A stretch of DNA of 64,000 nt, taken from positions 62,001 through 126,000 of the forward strand of contig NZ_JBKEIT010000011.1 of NCBI RefSeq assembly GCF_046365375.1, read 5' to 3'. The DNA comes from Butyricimonas muris. Lineage in GTDB: Bacteria > Bacteroidota > Bacteroidia > Bacteroidales > Marinifilaceae. The notes under the pieces are model-generated. The model saw nothing but the letters and a program-made list of their open reading frames with translations, made no database searches and was not told where the DNA came from. Shown piece by piece: positions 35,848 through 43,932 of this stretch; within the stretch, counting starts at the first letter, position 1, and the number at the start of each line of letters is the position of its first letter. Made by a program: the position numbers and the translations under genes.

Positions 35848-36225
35848 TCATTTCTCTATCTTTATCGGCGGTTCCTTACTCTGCACCAGATCCAACCCGG
35901 CTTCTTTCACCCGTCTTTCCACCTCCGACGGCACACTGATGCGCATCAATTCCGACGAGGTTGTTACCGATTCAAAGCGCAGGTCGCTCAACTCTTTCTC
36001 CAACGCCACCTTTTTCATAAACAATTTCTCTGTATTATACCCGTTCGCTATGTATAAAATACCAAGCAATGTCAGAAAAAGAATAAAAACCATATTTCGG
36101 CGCAACACGGTATCGGCAAGCAACCGTCCGTCCAACACCTCTTTCATGGACTCGGCAAGTACCTCCTTCTGTTCCTGCGAAGGAGATACAAAATCCTTTA
36201 CTTTCTTCTTCTTGAACCACTTCAT
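35848..36225 (-). CDS. ftsL: FtsL-like cell division protein
   Basis: About 125 residues from ATG 36225, which has AAGGGT just before it; an upstream alternative at 36249 would overlap rsmH. A basic cytoplasmic start (MKWFKKKKVKDF), one membrane span (about 62-82, FILFLTLLGILYI), and a periplasmic coiled coil with leucine spacing. This is the layout of FtsL, which pairs with FtsB and FtsQ. Sequence conservation in the family is poor, so position between rsmH and ftsI weighs heavily. Confidence 0.8.
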   Translation of the reverse strand: MKWFKKKKVKDFVSPSQEQKEVLAESMKEVLDGRLLADTVLRRNMVFILFLTLLGILYIANGYNTEKLFMKKVALEKELSDLRFESVTTSSELMRISVPSEVERRVKEAGLDLVQSKEPPIKIEK

Positions 36226-36232
36226 ACCCTTA

Positions 36233-37135
36233 CTATATTTTTTCCGCAATTCTCAATTTAGCACTTCTGGCCCTCGGATTGCGTTCGATCTCTTCATCCG
36301 ATGGCACGATCACTTTACGGTTCACCAACTCGAAATTCCGTTTCACGTGTCCGTAAAAATCTTTCTCGATCTTTCCCTCGAAATTCCCGCTCTTCAAGAA
36401 ATTTTTCACGATCCGGTCTTCCAGTGAATGATAGGTAATCACCACCAATCGTCCCCCCGGACGCAATGCCAACTCCGCTTGCTGCAACATCTCTTTCAAT
36501 GCATCCAATTCCCCGTTTACCTCTATACGCAACGCTTGATACACTTGTGCCAAATACTTCTTTTCCTTTTGTTTCGGGACACGAGGCGCAATCACTTGCA
36601 AAAACTCTTCCGAACGTCCAATCGGCCTCTCCTCCCGTGCTTTGATTATCAAGCTGACCAACCCGCGGGCATTATCTACTTCACCATACTCCCGGAACAC
36701 CCGAATCAGCTCCTCCTCGCTGTACGAATTTAATATATCCGTTGCTTTCAATCGTCCTCTCCGGTTCATGCGCATATCCAGTTCCGCATCAAAACGAAAC
36801 GAGAATCCCCGCCCCGCCTCGTCAAACTCGTGTGACGATACCCCCAGATCGGCTAATATACCATCCGCATTATCATATCCGCAATACCGCAAAAAATTCC
36901 GCAGATACCGGAAATTATGATTCACGAAAATAAACCGACTATCATCCGGCACATTTGCCAATGCATCAGAATCCTGATCAAATCCTATCAGGCAACCGCC
37001 ACCCAAGTGTCTTAATATCTCCCTCGAATGACCACCTCCTCCGAAAGTCAAATCAAGATATACCCCCTCCGGGTCTATATTCAACCCGGAAACGGACTCT
37101 TCCAACAAAACCGGCACATGATACAACGATTCCAT
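36233..37135 (-). CDS. rsmH: 16S rRNA (cytosine(1402)-N(4))-methyltransferase
   Basis: 300 residues. SAM-dependent methyltransferase acting on C1402 of 16S rRNA. HVPVLLEESV, YLDLTFGGGGHSREIL, GILADLGVSSHEFDEAGRGFSFR, and VITYHSLEDRIVKNF are the family landmarks, quoted in part. Second gene of the cluster. Confidence 0.97.
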   Translation of the reverse strand: MESLYHVPVLLEESVSGLNIDPEGVYLDLTFGGGGHSREILRHLGGGCLIGFDQDSDALANVPDDSRFIFVNHNFRYLRNFLRYCGYDNADGILADLGVSSHEFDEAGRGFSFRFDAELDMRMNRRGRLKATDILNSYSEEELIRVFREYGEVDNARGLVSLIIKAREERPIGRSEEFLQVIAPRVPKQKEKKYLAQVYQALRIEVNGELDALKEMLQQAELALRPGGRLVVITYHSLEDRIVKNFLKSGNFEGKIEKDFYGHVKRNFELVNRKVIVPSDEEIERNPRARSAKLRIAEKI

Positions 37136-37182
37136 ATCTTTTAAATTTAATTTCTTACCCTTGAACCCTCATTTTCAACACA

Positions 37183-37653
37183 TCACAATCCTAAATTCCC
37201 GAAATTCAATTTATCCGTCAAAAGTACAAATTCCTCCGTACTCATCGCCCCCTCTTCGTACTTTATTTTATCCCAAATTTCAATCTTCGAATCCAAACCC
37301 ACCAACACGATCTCGTCACCCTCTATCGCTACCTGCTCAAGCATCTTGCGAGGAATCAGAATACGTCCGTTAGCATCCAGTTCCACCTCCAGCGCTCCAT
37401 GAAAAAAACCTCTCCGGAACCTCATATGCTCTTGATTGAACGGGCTCAATTTAGCCCGCAATTCTTCGACCAGCCGCAACCATTCGCCCTTGGGATAAAC
37501 ATCTATACATGTCTCGAAAATATTCCGCTGCAACACGAAAGAACCCTCCTGCCCGGCCTGCATTTCCTTGCGAAAAACAGCCGGAACAACCAAGCGTCCT
37601 TTGCTATCCAACTTACATGTATAATCTCCTATAAACGACAACATATTCTTCAT
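37183..37653 (-). CDS. mraZ: Transcriptional regulator MraZ
   Basis: 156 residues with two AbrB-like SpoVT repeats: DSKGRLVVPAVFRKEM and DANGRILIPRKMLEQV. In other bacteria MraZ binds TGGG repeats ahead of its own operon and represses it. Such repeats are present upstream at 37686-37710. First gene of the cluster. Confidence 0.97.
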   Translation of the reverse strand: MKNMLSFIGDYTCKLDSKGRLVVPAVFRKEMQAGQEGSFVLQRNIFETCIDVYPKGEWLRLVEELRAKLSPFNQEHMRFRRGFFHGALEVELDANGRILIPRKMLEQVAIEGDEIVLVGLDSKIEIWDKIKYEEGAMSTEEFVLLTDKLNFGNLGL

Positions 37654-37685
37654 CCAATTTAGTGATGTAAAGTTATTAAAATATT

Positions 37686-37710
37686 TCCCACTTCAAACCA
37701 CTTTCTCCCA
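37686..37710 (-). promoter_or_regulatory. MraZ operator: three TGG repeats with 5-nt spacers
   Basis: On the minus strand: TGGGA, 5 nt, TGGTT, 5 nt, TGGGA, lying 33-57 nt before the mraZ start codon. Direct TGGGN repeats every 10 nt are the known MraZ binding pattern in Escherichia coli and Mycoplasma. The middle copy is degenerate. Confidence 0.75.
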
Positions 37711-37776
37711 CTTTTTTATTATTAAAATTATAACAATTTAAAATACAAGCATTTAAACACACGAAGATACAAAACA

Positions 37777-37800
37777 GAGGGTACGTTAAAACGCACCCTC
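37777..37800 (-). terminator. Terminator after the DUF6266/amidase block
   Basis: GAGGGT and ACCCTC pair with CG/CG inside and a small A-rich loop; on the minus strand it is followed by TGTTTTGT. It lies 10 nt beyond the stop of the last gene of the block and just before the mraZ promoter region. Confidence 0.75.
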
Positions 37801-37809
37801 GTTCTCAAA

Positions 37810-38442
37810 TTACCCTACCGTCAAACTCACGCTATTCGAACAGACCTTTCCGCCCTTCTTCATCGCGAAACAATAGGCTTTCACGTTCTCCGCCGACCAA
37901 TTATCAGGCAACGCATAACTCGTGCTTCCACCTTCACCCCGGACTCGCAATGCCACCAATCTAGCCCGTTGCACTTCTGTTTCATACAACACGGCATACA
38001 CCAAGTCATCACCGGCAGCATACCCCTCTTCCGCTTCTTCAGCCTCCTGCACGAACGCGTACTTACTCGCATCCGAATCATACGTCACGGAAACTTTCGG
38101 CGTATTCCTGATTCCGGCAGCCACGAGCATCCGGGCATAATCCACCGTTACCGTGTAATCCTCATCAACACTCACGCATCCCATATTCAAAGAAACGAAC
38201 GCATTGGAAGTCGTTCCGCTCCCGATTCCCCGAAACCCTTTCTGCACCACGGGCAGCAGCCAACGCGACAATTCGATCAACGCCTTCATCTTCGCCCGTT
38301 GAGTCAACACCTCCGGGGTCGGATTGTCCTTTCTCGAAAAAATCTTCGCTCTAGCGATATTCTGCTTGTTCATGTAACACATCGTCACGTTACCAACCGA
38401 CTTCGTTACCTTTCCTAATAAATAAGAATTAAATTTTGCCAT
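37810..38442 (-). CDS. DUF6266 family protein
   Basis: 210 residues. Starts MAKFNSYLLGKVTKSVGNVTMCYMN and continues NPTPEVLTQRAKMKALIELSRWL, split here at the natural breaks; this GxVGNV start followed by a R-x-K-M helix is the DUF6266 pattern I know from Bacteroidota. The C-terminal half (about 120-210) looks like a beta-sandwich. No signal peptide. Function is unknown. A second, related protein is encoded at 39524-40150, with the holin and amidase between them. Confidence 0.7.
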   Translation of the reverse strand: MAKFNSYLLGKVTKSVGNVTMCYMNKQNIARAKIFSRKDNPTPEVLTQRAKMKALIELSRWLLPVVQKGFRGIGSGTTSNAFVSLNMGCVSVDEDYTVTVDYARMLVAAGIRNTPKVSVTYDSDASKYAFVQEAEEAEEGYAAGDDLVYAVLYETEVQRARLVALRVRGEGGSTSYALPDNWSAENVKAYCFAMKKGGKVCSNSVSLTVG

Positions 38443-38515
38443 AACAATAAAATTTAAAAATGAATAAATAAAAAAATAAACACTCGATTTCTATCTGTAA
38501 ATCTAAAATCGTAAA

Positions 38516-39097
38516 TCAGTAATACCTCATCCAATCCGGTAACCGCAATGCCGGTCCGGGATCCACCTTTCTCTCCGTCACATCCGAATGTCCCACAATT
38601 TCGTCAATAGGATAACAGTTTGTCAAAACCCCGCACACCTCTGCCAGCACCCTTTCCTGCACCTTAGTATACTTATGCCAATAAGTTTTTTCCCGTCCCG
38701 ACTCATCAACATACACATCCTCAAAAGACACAACCACCCCGCACTCCGCCACAAATTTTCCCCCTTCCTGCCGAAGCTGTCCCAGATTATCCAACTCTAT
38801 CCCCAACGAACAATAATTCAACCCGATCCGTCCCGCGTACCGACTTCTCCCGGCATGCCAAGCCACAATATTAAACGGCACCAACTGAACTACTTCTCCC
38901 GCTCTCCCGATTACCAGATGAGCCGAAGCCCCCACATCCGGTCTTGCCAGATAACGAGCCGATGACATAACACTAGCCCCCGCCGTATAATGCAATATAA
39001 TCATATCCGGTCCGGCAATAACCTGTGTATTCTTCACGCAATCCACGCGAATCACCCCATCCCCCACCAATCGGTGTTTTACAATTGAAAATCCCAT
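38516..39097 (-). CDS. N-acetylmuramoyl-L-alanine amidase (Amidase_2/AmpD type)
   Basis: 193 residues. Zinc amidase that cuts the MurNAc-L-Ala bond. Ligands are visible: His36 in IILHYTAG, His170 in IVGHSDV, Asp179 in KVDPGPALRLPDW; Glu101 in SLGIELDN is the usual additional active-site residue. No signal peptide or membrane span, so release through a holin, or action as a phage-type endolysin, is plausible. Neighbours are a holin-like gene (upstream, 53 nt) and DUF6266 genes. Similar amidases are frequent near capsule loci in Bacteroides. Confidence 0.9.
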   Translation of the reverse strand: MGFSIVKHRLVGDGVIRVDCVKNTQVIAGPDMIILHYTAGASVMSSARYLARPDVGASAHLVIGRAGEVVQLVPFNIVAWHAGRSRYAGRIGLNYCSLGIELDNLGQLRQEGGKFVAECGVVVSFEDVYVDESGREKTYWHKYTKVQERVLAEVCGVLTNCYPIDEIVGHSDVTERKVDPGPALRLPDWMRYY

Positions 39098-39149
39098 ATA
39101 TCAACAATATTAAATCAATAATCTAAAATCGTAAATCATAAATCTAAAA

Positions 39150-39527
39150 TCAGCGTCTGCCTTTTGCGAGGGTCATCAAAATTTTCTCCCCACTTCTCCC
39201 GACCACGTAGCCACCCAACCCAATCTCCAACAAATCCCAAAAACGGGAAGAATCCGAGAGAATCGATATATTCGTGAACGTACCTATCAGAATCACCGCG
39301 GCAAACGTCAGCATCACCAAAGGCCGCCACGACCGTTGCAACCAATTCCCTTTCCCCTCCTCCTGCAACAACGCTGCCCGTACCCGCAACAACTCCTTTT
39401 CTCTTTCCAGCAACAACCGCAACACGTCAGCCTCCAATTGTTTCTTCTCACGAGCAGGCAATGTCAGTCGTTCCACCAGTCCACTCACGGCGTCCGCCAC
39501 GCTCGTTATCGGATTCAACCCGCTCAT
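39150..39527 (-). CDS. Holin-like membrane protein (GTA/3TM holin type)
   Basis: 125 residues from ATG 39527, which overlaps the upstream stop by 4 nt (ATGA). An amphipathic, coiled-coil-like N-terminal half (LPAREKKQLEADVLRLLLERE) is followed by NWLQRSWRPLVMLTFAAVI, then a second hydrophobic stretch and IGLGGYVVGRSGEKI. The WRPL and GxGGYVxGRSxEKI pieces are the hallmark of the gene transfer agent/phage 3TM holin family. It would form the pore that lets the amidase reach the wall. Confidence 0.8.
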   Translation of the reverse strand: MSGLNPITSVADAVSGLVERLTLPAREKKQLEADVLRLLLEREKELLRVRAALLQEEGKGNWLQRSWRPLVMLTFAAVILIGTFTNISILSDSSRFWDLLEIGLGGYVVGRSGEKILMTLAKGRR

Positions 39528-40150
39528 AAACAGATGTATTGAGAATTTGAATACTTCGTTCCCTCTTCCGACACGAAAAAACAATACAAATGTACCTTCA
39601 CGCCCTCCTCCCGTTCTACTCGAAAACTTGCACGCTCATCCCTCCGCCGGGCTTCCACACCCTCCACGACCATCGGCACAAATTCCCGATTCCCGTAAAT
39701 CACGATCACACCCAACCGGTCGTCCATCTCGGCACACACCTTTCCAGTCCCGTTATTCCAGTATAATTCCACCCGTCCCTCCTGATCCATCCTTCCTTCC
39801 AAATCATACACGCACTGCCTCGTCCCTGCCGAAAAATGCATCTGCGAAAAATCCCCGATTCTACCATCTCCCTTGAACGCCTTCATGTTCAATTTCATGT
39901 GTAAAGCGTACCCGTTAACCGCGATCCCCTCCGCCGACTCGTTCCAGATTTTCCTGATAGGAGTATCTTTCACCCGACAGTAAAATTCCACTGCAACTCT
40001 AAATTTCGAGCGCACCAATTCCTGCTTCTCTGTTTTCGGGTTCCTCACCTCCGACGGCAAAGCCCTCATGTAAGGCTTTCCGCCCCGTTCACAAAAGACG
40101 ACATTCCCGACTCGTCCTCTTAGTTTCAAAACACTACTCAATTTTGCCAT
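39524..40150 (-). CDS. DUF6266-like protein
   Basis: 208 residues. MAKLSSVLKLRGRVGNVVFCERGGKPYMRALP, quoted up to the break at GNVVFCERGG, has the MAK...GxVGNV start, then NPKTEKQELVRSKFRVAV, like the neighbour at 37810-38442 but diverged. The C-terminal part is beta-rich (VELYWNNGTGKVCA, LGVIVIYGNREFVPM). First gene of what seems to be a four-gene unit with holin and amidase; ATGA coupling to the holin supports a shared function. Biochemical role unknown. Confidence 0.65.
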   Translation of the reverse strand: MAKLSSVLKLRGRVGNVVFCERGGKPYMRALPSEVRNPKTEKQELVRSKFRVAVEFYCRVKDTPIRKIWNESAEGIAVNGYALHMKLNMKAFKGDGRIGDFSQMHFSAGTRQCVYDLEGRMDQEGRVELYWNNGTGKVCAEMDDRLGVIVIYGNREFVPMVVEGVEARRRDERASFRVEREEGVKVHLYCFFVSEEGTKYSNSQYICL

Positions 40151-40374
40151 AACTTTTTTCTTTTAAATGATTACTACAAATCACCTTGATTTGCGAATGC
40201 AATATTAGTGCATCCCCATAACTCACTTACTACACCTAATTATTAATTCATAACAATTCCCCGTAACCCCCTATATATCACCCCGCTTCCAAAAATAAAA
40301 ATTGCCAATCAAGCCACCCCCTTCCAGGAATCACCCAATCGGCAATCATCAAATCACTGAATTTCTAAATCAAC

Positions 40375-41008
40375 TCATTTTTTCTTCTTCCACGCACGCC
40401 TGCTGTCCGCTTCCTTCAAAATAGCGGTAATCATCCGCTTCAAAAAAGGCGTCAGTTCCCGTGTGCGCTCAAAAAACTGATCCCTCAGCTGTTGATAATT
40501 AGAAATATCCACCCCAAACACCTCTTTCAACATCCCCACCAACTCTTTCTCGCCCAACGCATCTCCAACAGGCGAATATAGTTCGTCCACCAGCACCAGC
40601 CCCTCGATTAACTCTATGATCATCATTTTGTACTTCGTTGACTTCCATTGAATCATCACCCGGGGCTGTTCCCTGTCATCGTTCGTTTTCCGACAATCCC
40701 CACGTTCACGTGACCAACGACACTCCGCCTCCACTAAACTCAACGCCACGTGAATATAACAACAAATATCCCCCCCATTTTTTCCCGAAAGCGTCCCCAC
40801 TCTCAACACGCTCCAACCAGAATTCCAAACCCACCCGGGCACTCTCCAACATTCTTTCCCGAACAAGGAGCTCACCCTCCGCCTCGCCCACCTCTCGCAA
40901 ATCCCCTGCAAACTCCCGAATTGCCGTTTTAAACCTCTCGTCTTCAAAACTTGCACTTAAATCTTCAGTCAACAAAGCGAAAAACTTTGTTTTTAATAAA
41001 TTTTTCAT
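40375..41008 (-). pseudogene. RteC-like domain protein, frameshifted
   Basis: Two overlapping frames join to one protein. The first (MKNLLKTKFFALLTED..., from ATG 41008) runs to GDAFGKK; the second continues DICCYIHVALSLVEAECRW ... IQWKSTKYKMMIIELIEGL ... VFGVDISNYQQL ... FLKRM. The second half matches the RteC C-terminal domain pattern (WxxSKxxxxELIxAL, F..VF..D..NY). The break lies at AAAAAAT followed by seven G (plus-strand 40770-40783); removing one base there restores a 210-residue frame. It may be a real lesion, a phase-variable tract or a sequencing error. No tet or conjugation gene is near. Confidence 0.65.
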
Positions 41009-41035
41009 AGCATAAATATTACAAATTATTAAAAT

Positions 41036-41066
41036 AAAAAAGCCCCGGGCACACTCCGCCCAAGGC
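41036..41066 (-). terminator. Rho-independent terminator of the polysaccharide operon
   Basis: On the minus strand GCCTTGGGC, 7-nt loop, GCCCGGGGC (9 bp with two G-U pairs), then TTTTTT. It lies about 50 nt after the last gene of the polysaccharide locus and separates it from the RteC-like gene. Confidence 0.88.
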
Positions 41067-41113
41067 ATATCATCAATTTCTTAATCATCAATCACAAAAT
41101 CATAAATCGCAAA

Positions 41114-41590
41114 TCATTTAAATCTCGCCTCCCCCTTCTCCCAATCCACCCACAAATCCTTATCATACCGCCAACTATCCACCAACGCCTCCTCGTACCT
41201 TTTGCCCGAAAACACCAACAACACGGCCCCCGGCTCTTCCGCCTTAATACAATTTCCATACCCCTCCGGCACACAAACAATCTCACTTCTCGCCTCCGAC
41301 AAATGAAACACCTCTGCCCTCAAATTCTCACTCGGGTGCTCCCAGTCATCAATCTTCACCAACCCGATCGTGAATGCCCCCTTCACACAATAAAACCATT
41401 TCTTCTCGAATTGATGCGCATGCCACCCTCTTACCACATTAACGTCCGGATGATGGATAAAATAGAACCTCTCCACCCCTTCAAAATCAAAACCATTCAA
41501 AGAAGAAATCACCCCGCGGTAATCCGTGAAAATCTCTCCTTCGATAACCTCAATTTCTTTTCTGCCTTCCATAAAATCCATGTCAAACAT
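41114..41590 (-). CDS. FdtA/WxcM-like cupin, sugar isomerase or epimerase
   Basis: 158 residues, RmlC-type cupin. The core VRGWHAHQFEKKWFYCVKGAF, with RGxHAH and the following KxF, is the active-site strand of the FdtA/QdtA 3,4-ketoisomerases and WxcM C-terminal domains; IVCVPEGYGNCIKA follows. The likely role is to isomerise or epimerise a nucleotide 4-keto sugar. No dTDP-glucose synthase or dehydratase is in this window, so its substrate must come from elsewhere. Last gene of the polysaccharide operon. Confidence 0.8.
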   Translation of the reverse strand: MFDMDFMEGRKEIEVIEGEIFTDYRGVISSLNGFDFEGVERFYFIHHPDVNVVRGWHAHQFEKKWFYCVKGAFTIGLVKIDDWEHPSENLRAEVFHLSEARSEIVCVPEGYGNCIKAEEPGAVLLVFSGKRYEEALVDSWRYDKDLWVDWEKGEARFK

Positions 41591-41593
41591 AAA

Positions 41594-42442
41594 TCATATT
41601 TTTACAATAGGTACATTATTCCAGTCAACCATCTTTTCCGCTGTAGCGATATCCACAAAATGGAAATCATCCAGAAACCTTTTCAACTTTTTCTCCGCCC
41701 CTTTCAAGCCATAATAACTCTTGAAACGACGAACCATATTCAATTCCTTAATCAACGGTTGCCCCGCATCTAAATCCCGAGGATGAATATATGAAAGTAG
41801 ATAATTATCACAATCTTGAGCCCATTTTTTCAACAGCCAATAAGGAATTAACCTAAAATATCCCCCACCAGAAAAAATAATATGTTTTCCCATTATTTGC
41901 TTCGTACTTACCGGAAATTCCTTCATTTGAATACCATTATAATCAATAATACTCGGCTCCGGCATAGCATAAGATGACATCCCACCGTGAGCATGATGAG
42001 CGGGAAAAACAGAACAATCAATCGTAACACCAACCCGATGAAGTTCTTCAATTGCCCACCCCTCACTTTCTCGCATCGAAAATCCAGGGGCTCTAAAAGC
42101 CCTCACTTTCTGTCCCGTAATATCTTCCAATAACTTTACAGAAGCCTCAATATCCTCTCGAAACTCTTTATGATTCTGCTGCCAAATCAATTGATGATTC
42201 ATCGTGTGGCTCCCAATCTCATACTTCTCCGCAATACGTTTTACTATATCCGGATAGGTCTTAGCAATCCAACCAATAACAAAAAAAGTTGCCTTCGTAT
42301 CCGTATCTTCTAAAATACGAAAAATTCGTTCCATATTCTCGTGAATACGAACTTCATAATTTTTCCACTGTGCCTCGGTACGTGTTGAATCATTATCAAG
42401 AAGGTGAAACCATTCCTCAACATCAAATGAAAGTATATTCAT
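41594..42442 (-). CDS. Polysaccharide deacetylase with DUF3473-like tail
   Basis: 282 residues from ATG 42442. NodB-type metal deacetylase: FDVEEWF with Asp7, SHTMNH with His79 and His83, and RAPGFS at 117-122. The C-terminal segment IIFSGGGYFRLIPYWLLKKW matches the DUF3473 extension typical of deacetylases in exosortase-A exopolysaccharide loci, quoted in part. It has no signal peptide, so it may act on a cytoplasmic lipid-linked intermediate. Confidence 0.85.
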   Translation of the reverse strand: MNILSFDVEEWFHLLDNDSTRTEAQWKNYEVRIHENMERIFRILEDTDTKATFFVIGWIAKTYPDIVKRIAEKYEIGSHTMNHQLIWQQNHKEFREDIEASVKLLEDITGQKVRAFRAPGFSMRESEGWAIEELHRVGVTIDCSVFPAHHAHGGMSSYAMPEPSIIDYNGIQMKEFPVSTKQIMGKHIIFSGGGYFRLIPYWLLKKWAQDCDNYLLSYIHPRDLDAGQPLIKELNMVRRFKSYYGLKGAEKKLKRFLDDFHFVDIATAEKMVDWNNVPIVKI

Positions 42443-42444
42443 AA

Positions 42445-43212
42445 TCAAAAAAATCTCTTTCCTTTGCGATAAAACTCCTTTACATCTTCTTTCGTCGGAA
42501 AAGAATAATATGATTTTCCCGAATCATCATTTGGTATTAATATGTAATTCCCACCATGAATTTTTTCAATAGCTTTTATAATAGCTTTCATACCTATATG
42601 CTTACTTACCTTAATCAACTGCTCTTGCGTCATTCCTTCTGTCAGTGGAATATTTTCTTGAACAAGTATATCACCACTATCAATCCCTTCATTCACAAAA
42701 AACACGGACACCCCTGTTTCTTTCTCGTTATTTTTTAATACCCAAAAGGAAGGCATTAAACCACGATATTTAGGCAACAAAGCTGTATGTAAATTCAAAC
42801 AACCACATGGTGCTAAATCTATCAACTCTTTTTTAAAAATCTGATTACCGGCAATAGAGATCAACAAATCAGGATAATAAGATCTTATTATTCCTAACGA
42901 TTCTGGATGATTTACTCCTCTGTTCAAAGAAATTATAGGTACCTTATATTTTTGCAAAACTTTCCTCACATTTTTACTGGATTTTAGTTTATTAAACAAA
43001 AAGGTAAAACTATAATGCATAAAAAATTTAAAGCCAAACACTTGATAAGTCCTTTTCATTTTTGCTCCCCAAGATTCTCTTTTGCCAAAAGGAGAAACCT
43101 CAAATAATACGGTTGCAACAACATCCGAATGAAAAGGTAGGTGACTCAATAAAAAATCTAAGTTCTCAGCTAAATAAAAAGGATCTGCTTGTGTCAGTAA
43201 TACAATACGCAT
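42445..43212 (-). CDS. Formyltransferase family protein (sugar N-formylation)
   Basis: 255 residues. Formyl_trans_N fold as in methionyl-tRNA formyltransferase: the catalytic Asn-His of CLNLHTALLPKYRGLMP, then TGVSVFFVNEGIDSGDI with the Asp. The tRNA-binding C-terminal domain is missing. In a polysaccharide locus this points to N-formylation of an amino sugar from N10-formyl-THF. Two nt before the deacetylase gene. Confidence 0.8.
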   Translation of the reverse strand: MRIVLLTQADPFYLAENLDFLLSHLPFHSDVVATVLFEVSPFGKRESWGAKMKRTYQVFGFKFFMHYSFTFLFNKLKSSKNVRKVLQKYKVPIISLNRGVNHPESLGIIRSYYPDLLISIAGNQIFKKELIDLAPCGCLNLHTALLPKYRGLMPSFWVLKNNEKETGVSVFFVNEGIDSGDILVQENIPLTEGMTQEQLIKVSKHIGMKAIIKAIEKIHGGNYILIPNDDSGKSYYSFPTKEDVKEFYRKGKRFF

Positions 43213-43214
43213 AC

Positions 43215-43922
43215 TTAAAGTTTATTCATATAACAATAAAACATAAATTTTACATATACCCACTGCCGTGCAATTCTTTTAGGTTGACACAAAAGTCGAT
43301 AAAACCATTCAAGACCTAATTTTTGGAAAAATTTAGGAGCACGTTTCACCAATCCGGTATATACATCAAAACTCCCCCCTAACCCCTGATAAATAGCAAG
43401 ATGTCGCTTTAACATCTCTTGCATTAACAATTCCTGTTTTGGTGATCCCATGGCAACAAACACAACATCCGGACGTTTATCAATCACATCTTGAATTAAT
43501 ACTTGCCGTTCCTCTTTTGTTTTAATATATCCATTCCGATAATTAACAATTTGAATCCCAAGAAATTCTTTTTTCAATTTTGCCACAGTACGTTCTATTA
43601 CTTCCTGCTTACCTCCTATCAAATAAAAAGTCTTTCCTTCCTTATAGTATTCTTTAATAATCCTCAACCACAGTTCGCATCCTGCAATTTTTATTACTTT
43701 ATTATATCCTTTCTTTTTCAAGGCTATCACAGTACCAACTCCATCACAATATCCTATATTTTGACTTATAATAGTCCGAATTTCTTCACTTGCATTCATA
43801 ATCTTTTCGGCATTTATCGCAATAAGAATCCCTTTTTGCCGATTTACACTCTCTAGCAATTCCTCTTCCGAAGTAAAAGGATAAACTTTTATACCATTCA
43901 CATAAATAGCATCACTCTTCAT
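43215..43922 (-). CDS. WecG/TagA/CpsF family glycosyltransferase
   Basis: 235 residues, GT26. Family marks: INAEKIMNAS near residue 40, YCDGVGTVIAL, FYLIGGKQEVIERTVAKL, VVFVAMGSPKQELLM, and a basic end WFYRLLCQPKRIARQW. WecG and TagA move ManNAcA or ManNAc onto Und-PP-GlcNAc; wecB and wecC in the same operon could supply that donor. Membrane-associated through its C-terminal basic tail. Confidence 0.9.
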   Translation of the reverse strand: MKSDAIYVNGIKVYPFTSEEELLESVNRQKGILIAINAEKIMNASEEIRTIISQNIGYCDGVGTVIALKKKGYNKVIKIAGCELWLRIIKEYYKEGKTFYLIGGKQEVIERTVAKLKKEFLGIQIVNYRNGYIKTKEERQVLIQDVIDKRPDVVFVAMGSPKQELLMQEMLKRHLAIYQGLGGSFDVYTGLVKRAPKFFQKLGLEWFYRLLCQPKRIARQWVYVKFMFYCYMNKL

Positions 43923-43932
43923 AAAATTCTAT

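Noticed and set aside
35663..36427. 254-residue plus-strand frame across ftsL and the spacer
   Set aside because: It is antisense to ftsL, rsmH and the repeat element; the sequence is typical of a shadow frame.
37810..40150. Prophage covering the holin and amidase
   Set aside because: No terminase, capsid, tail, portal or integrase gene and no attachment repeats are visible around it.
40375..41008. RteC-like gene as part of a CTnDOT-type conjugative transposon
   Set aside because: No rteA/B, tet, tra, mobilisation or integrase gene is in the window; only the domain is shared.
40706..41068. Start of the RteC-like gene at 41068
   Set aside because: The first residues would be read from the terminator hairpin at 41036-41066; ATG 41008 is the sensible start.
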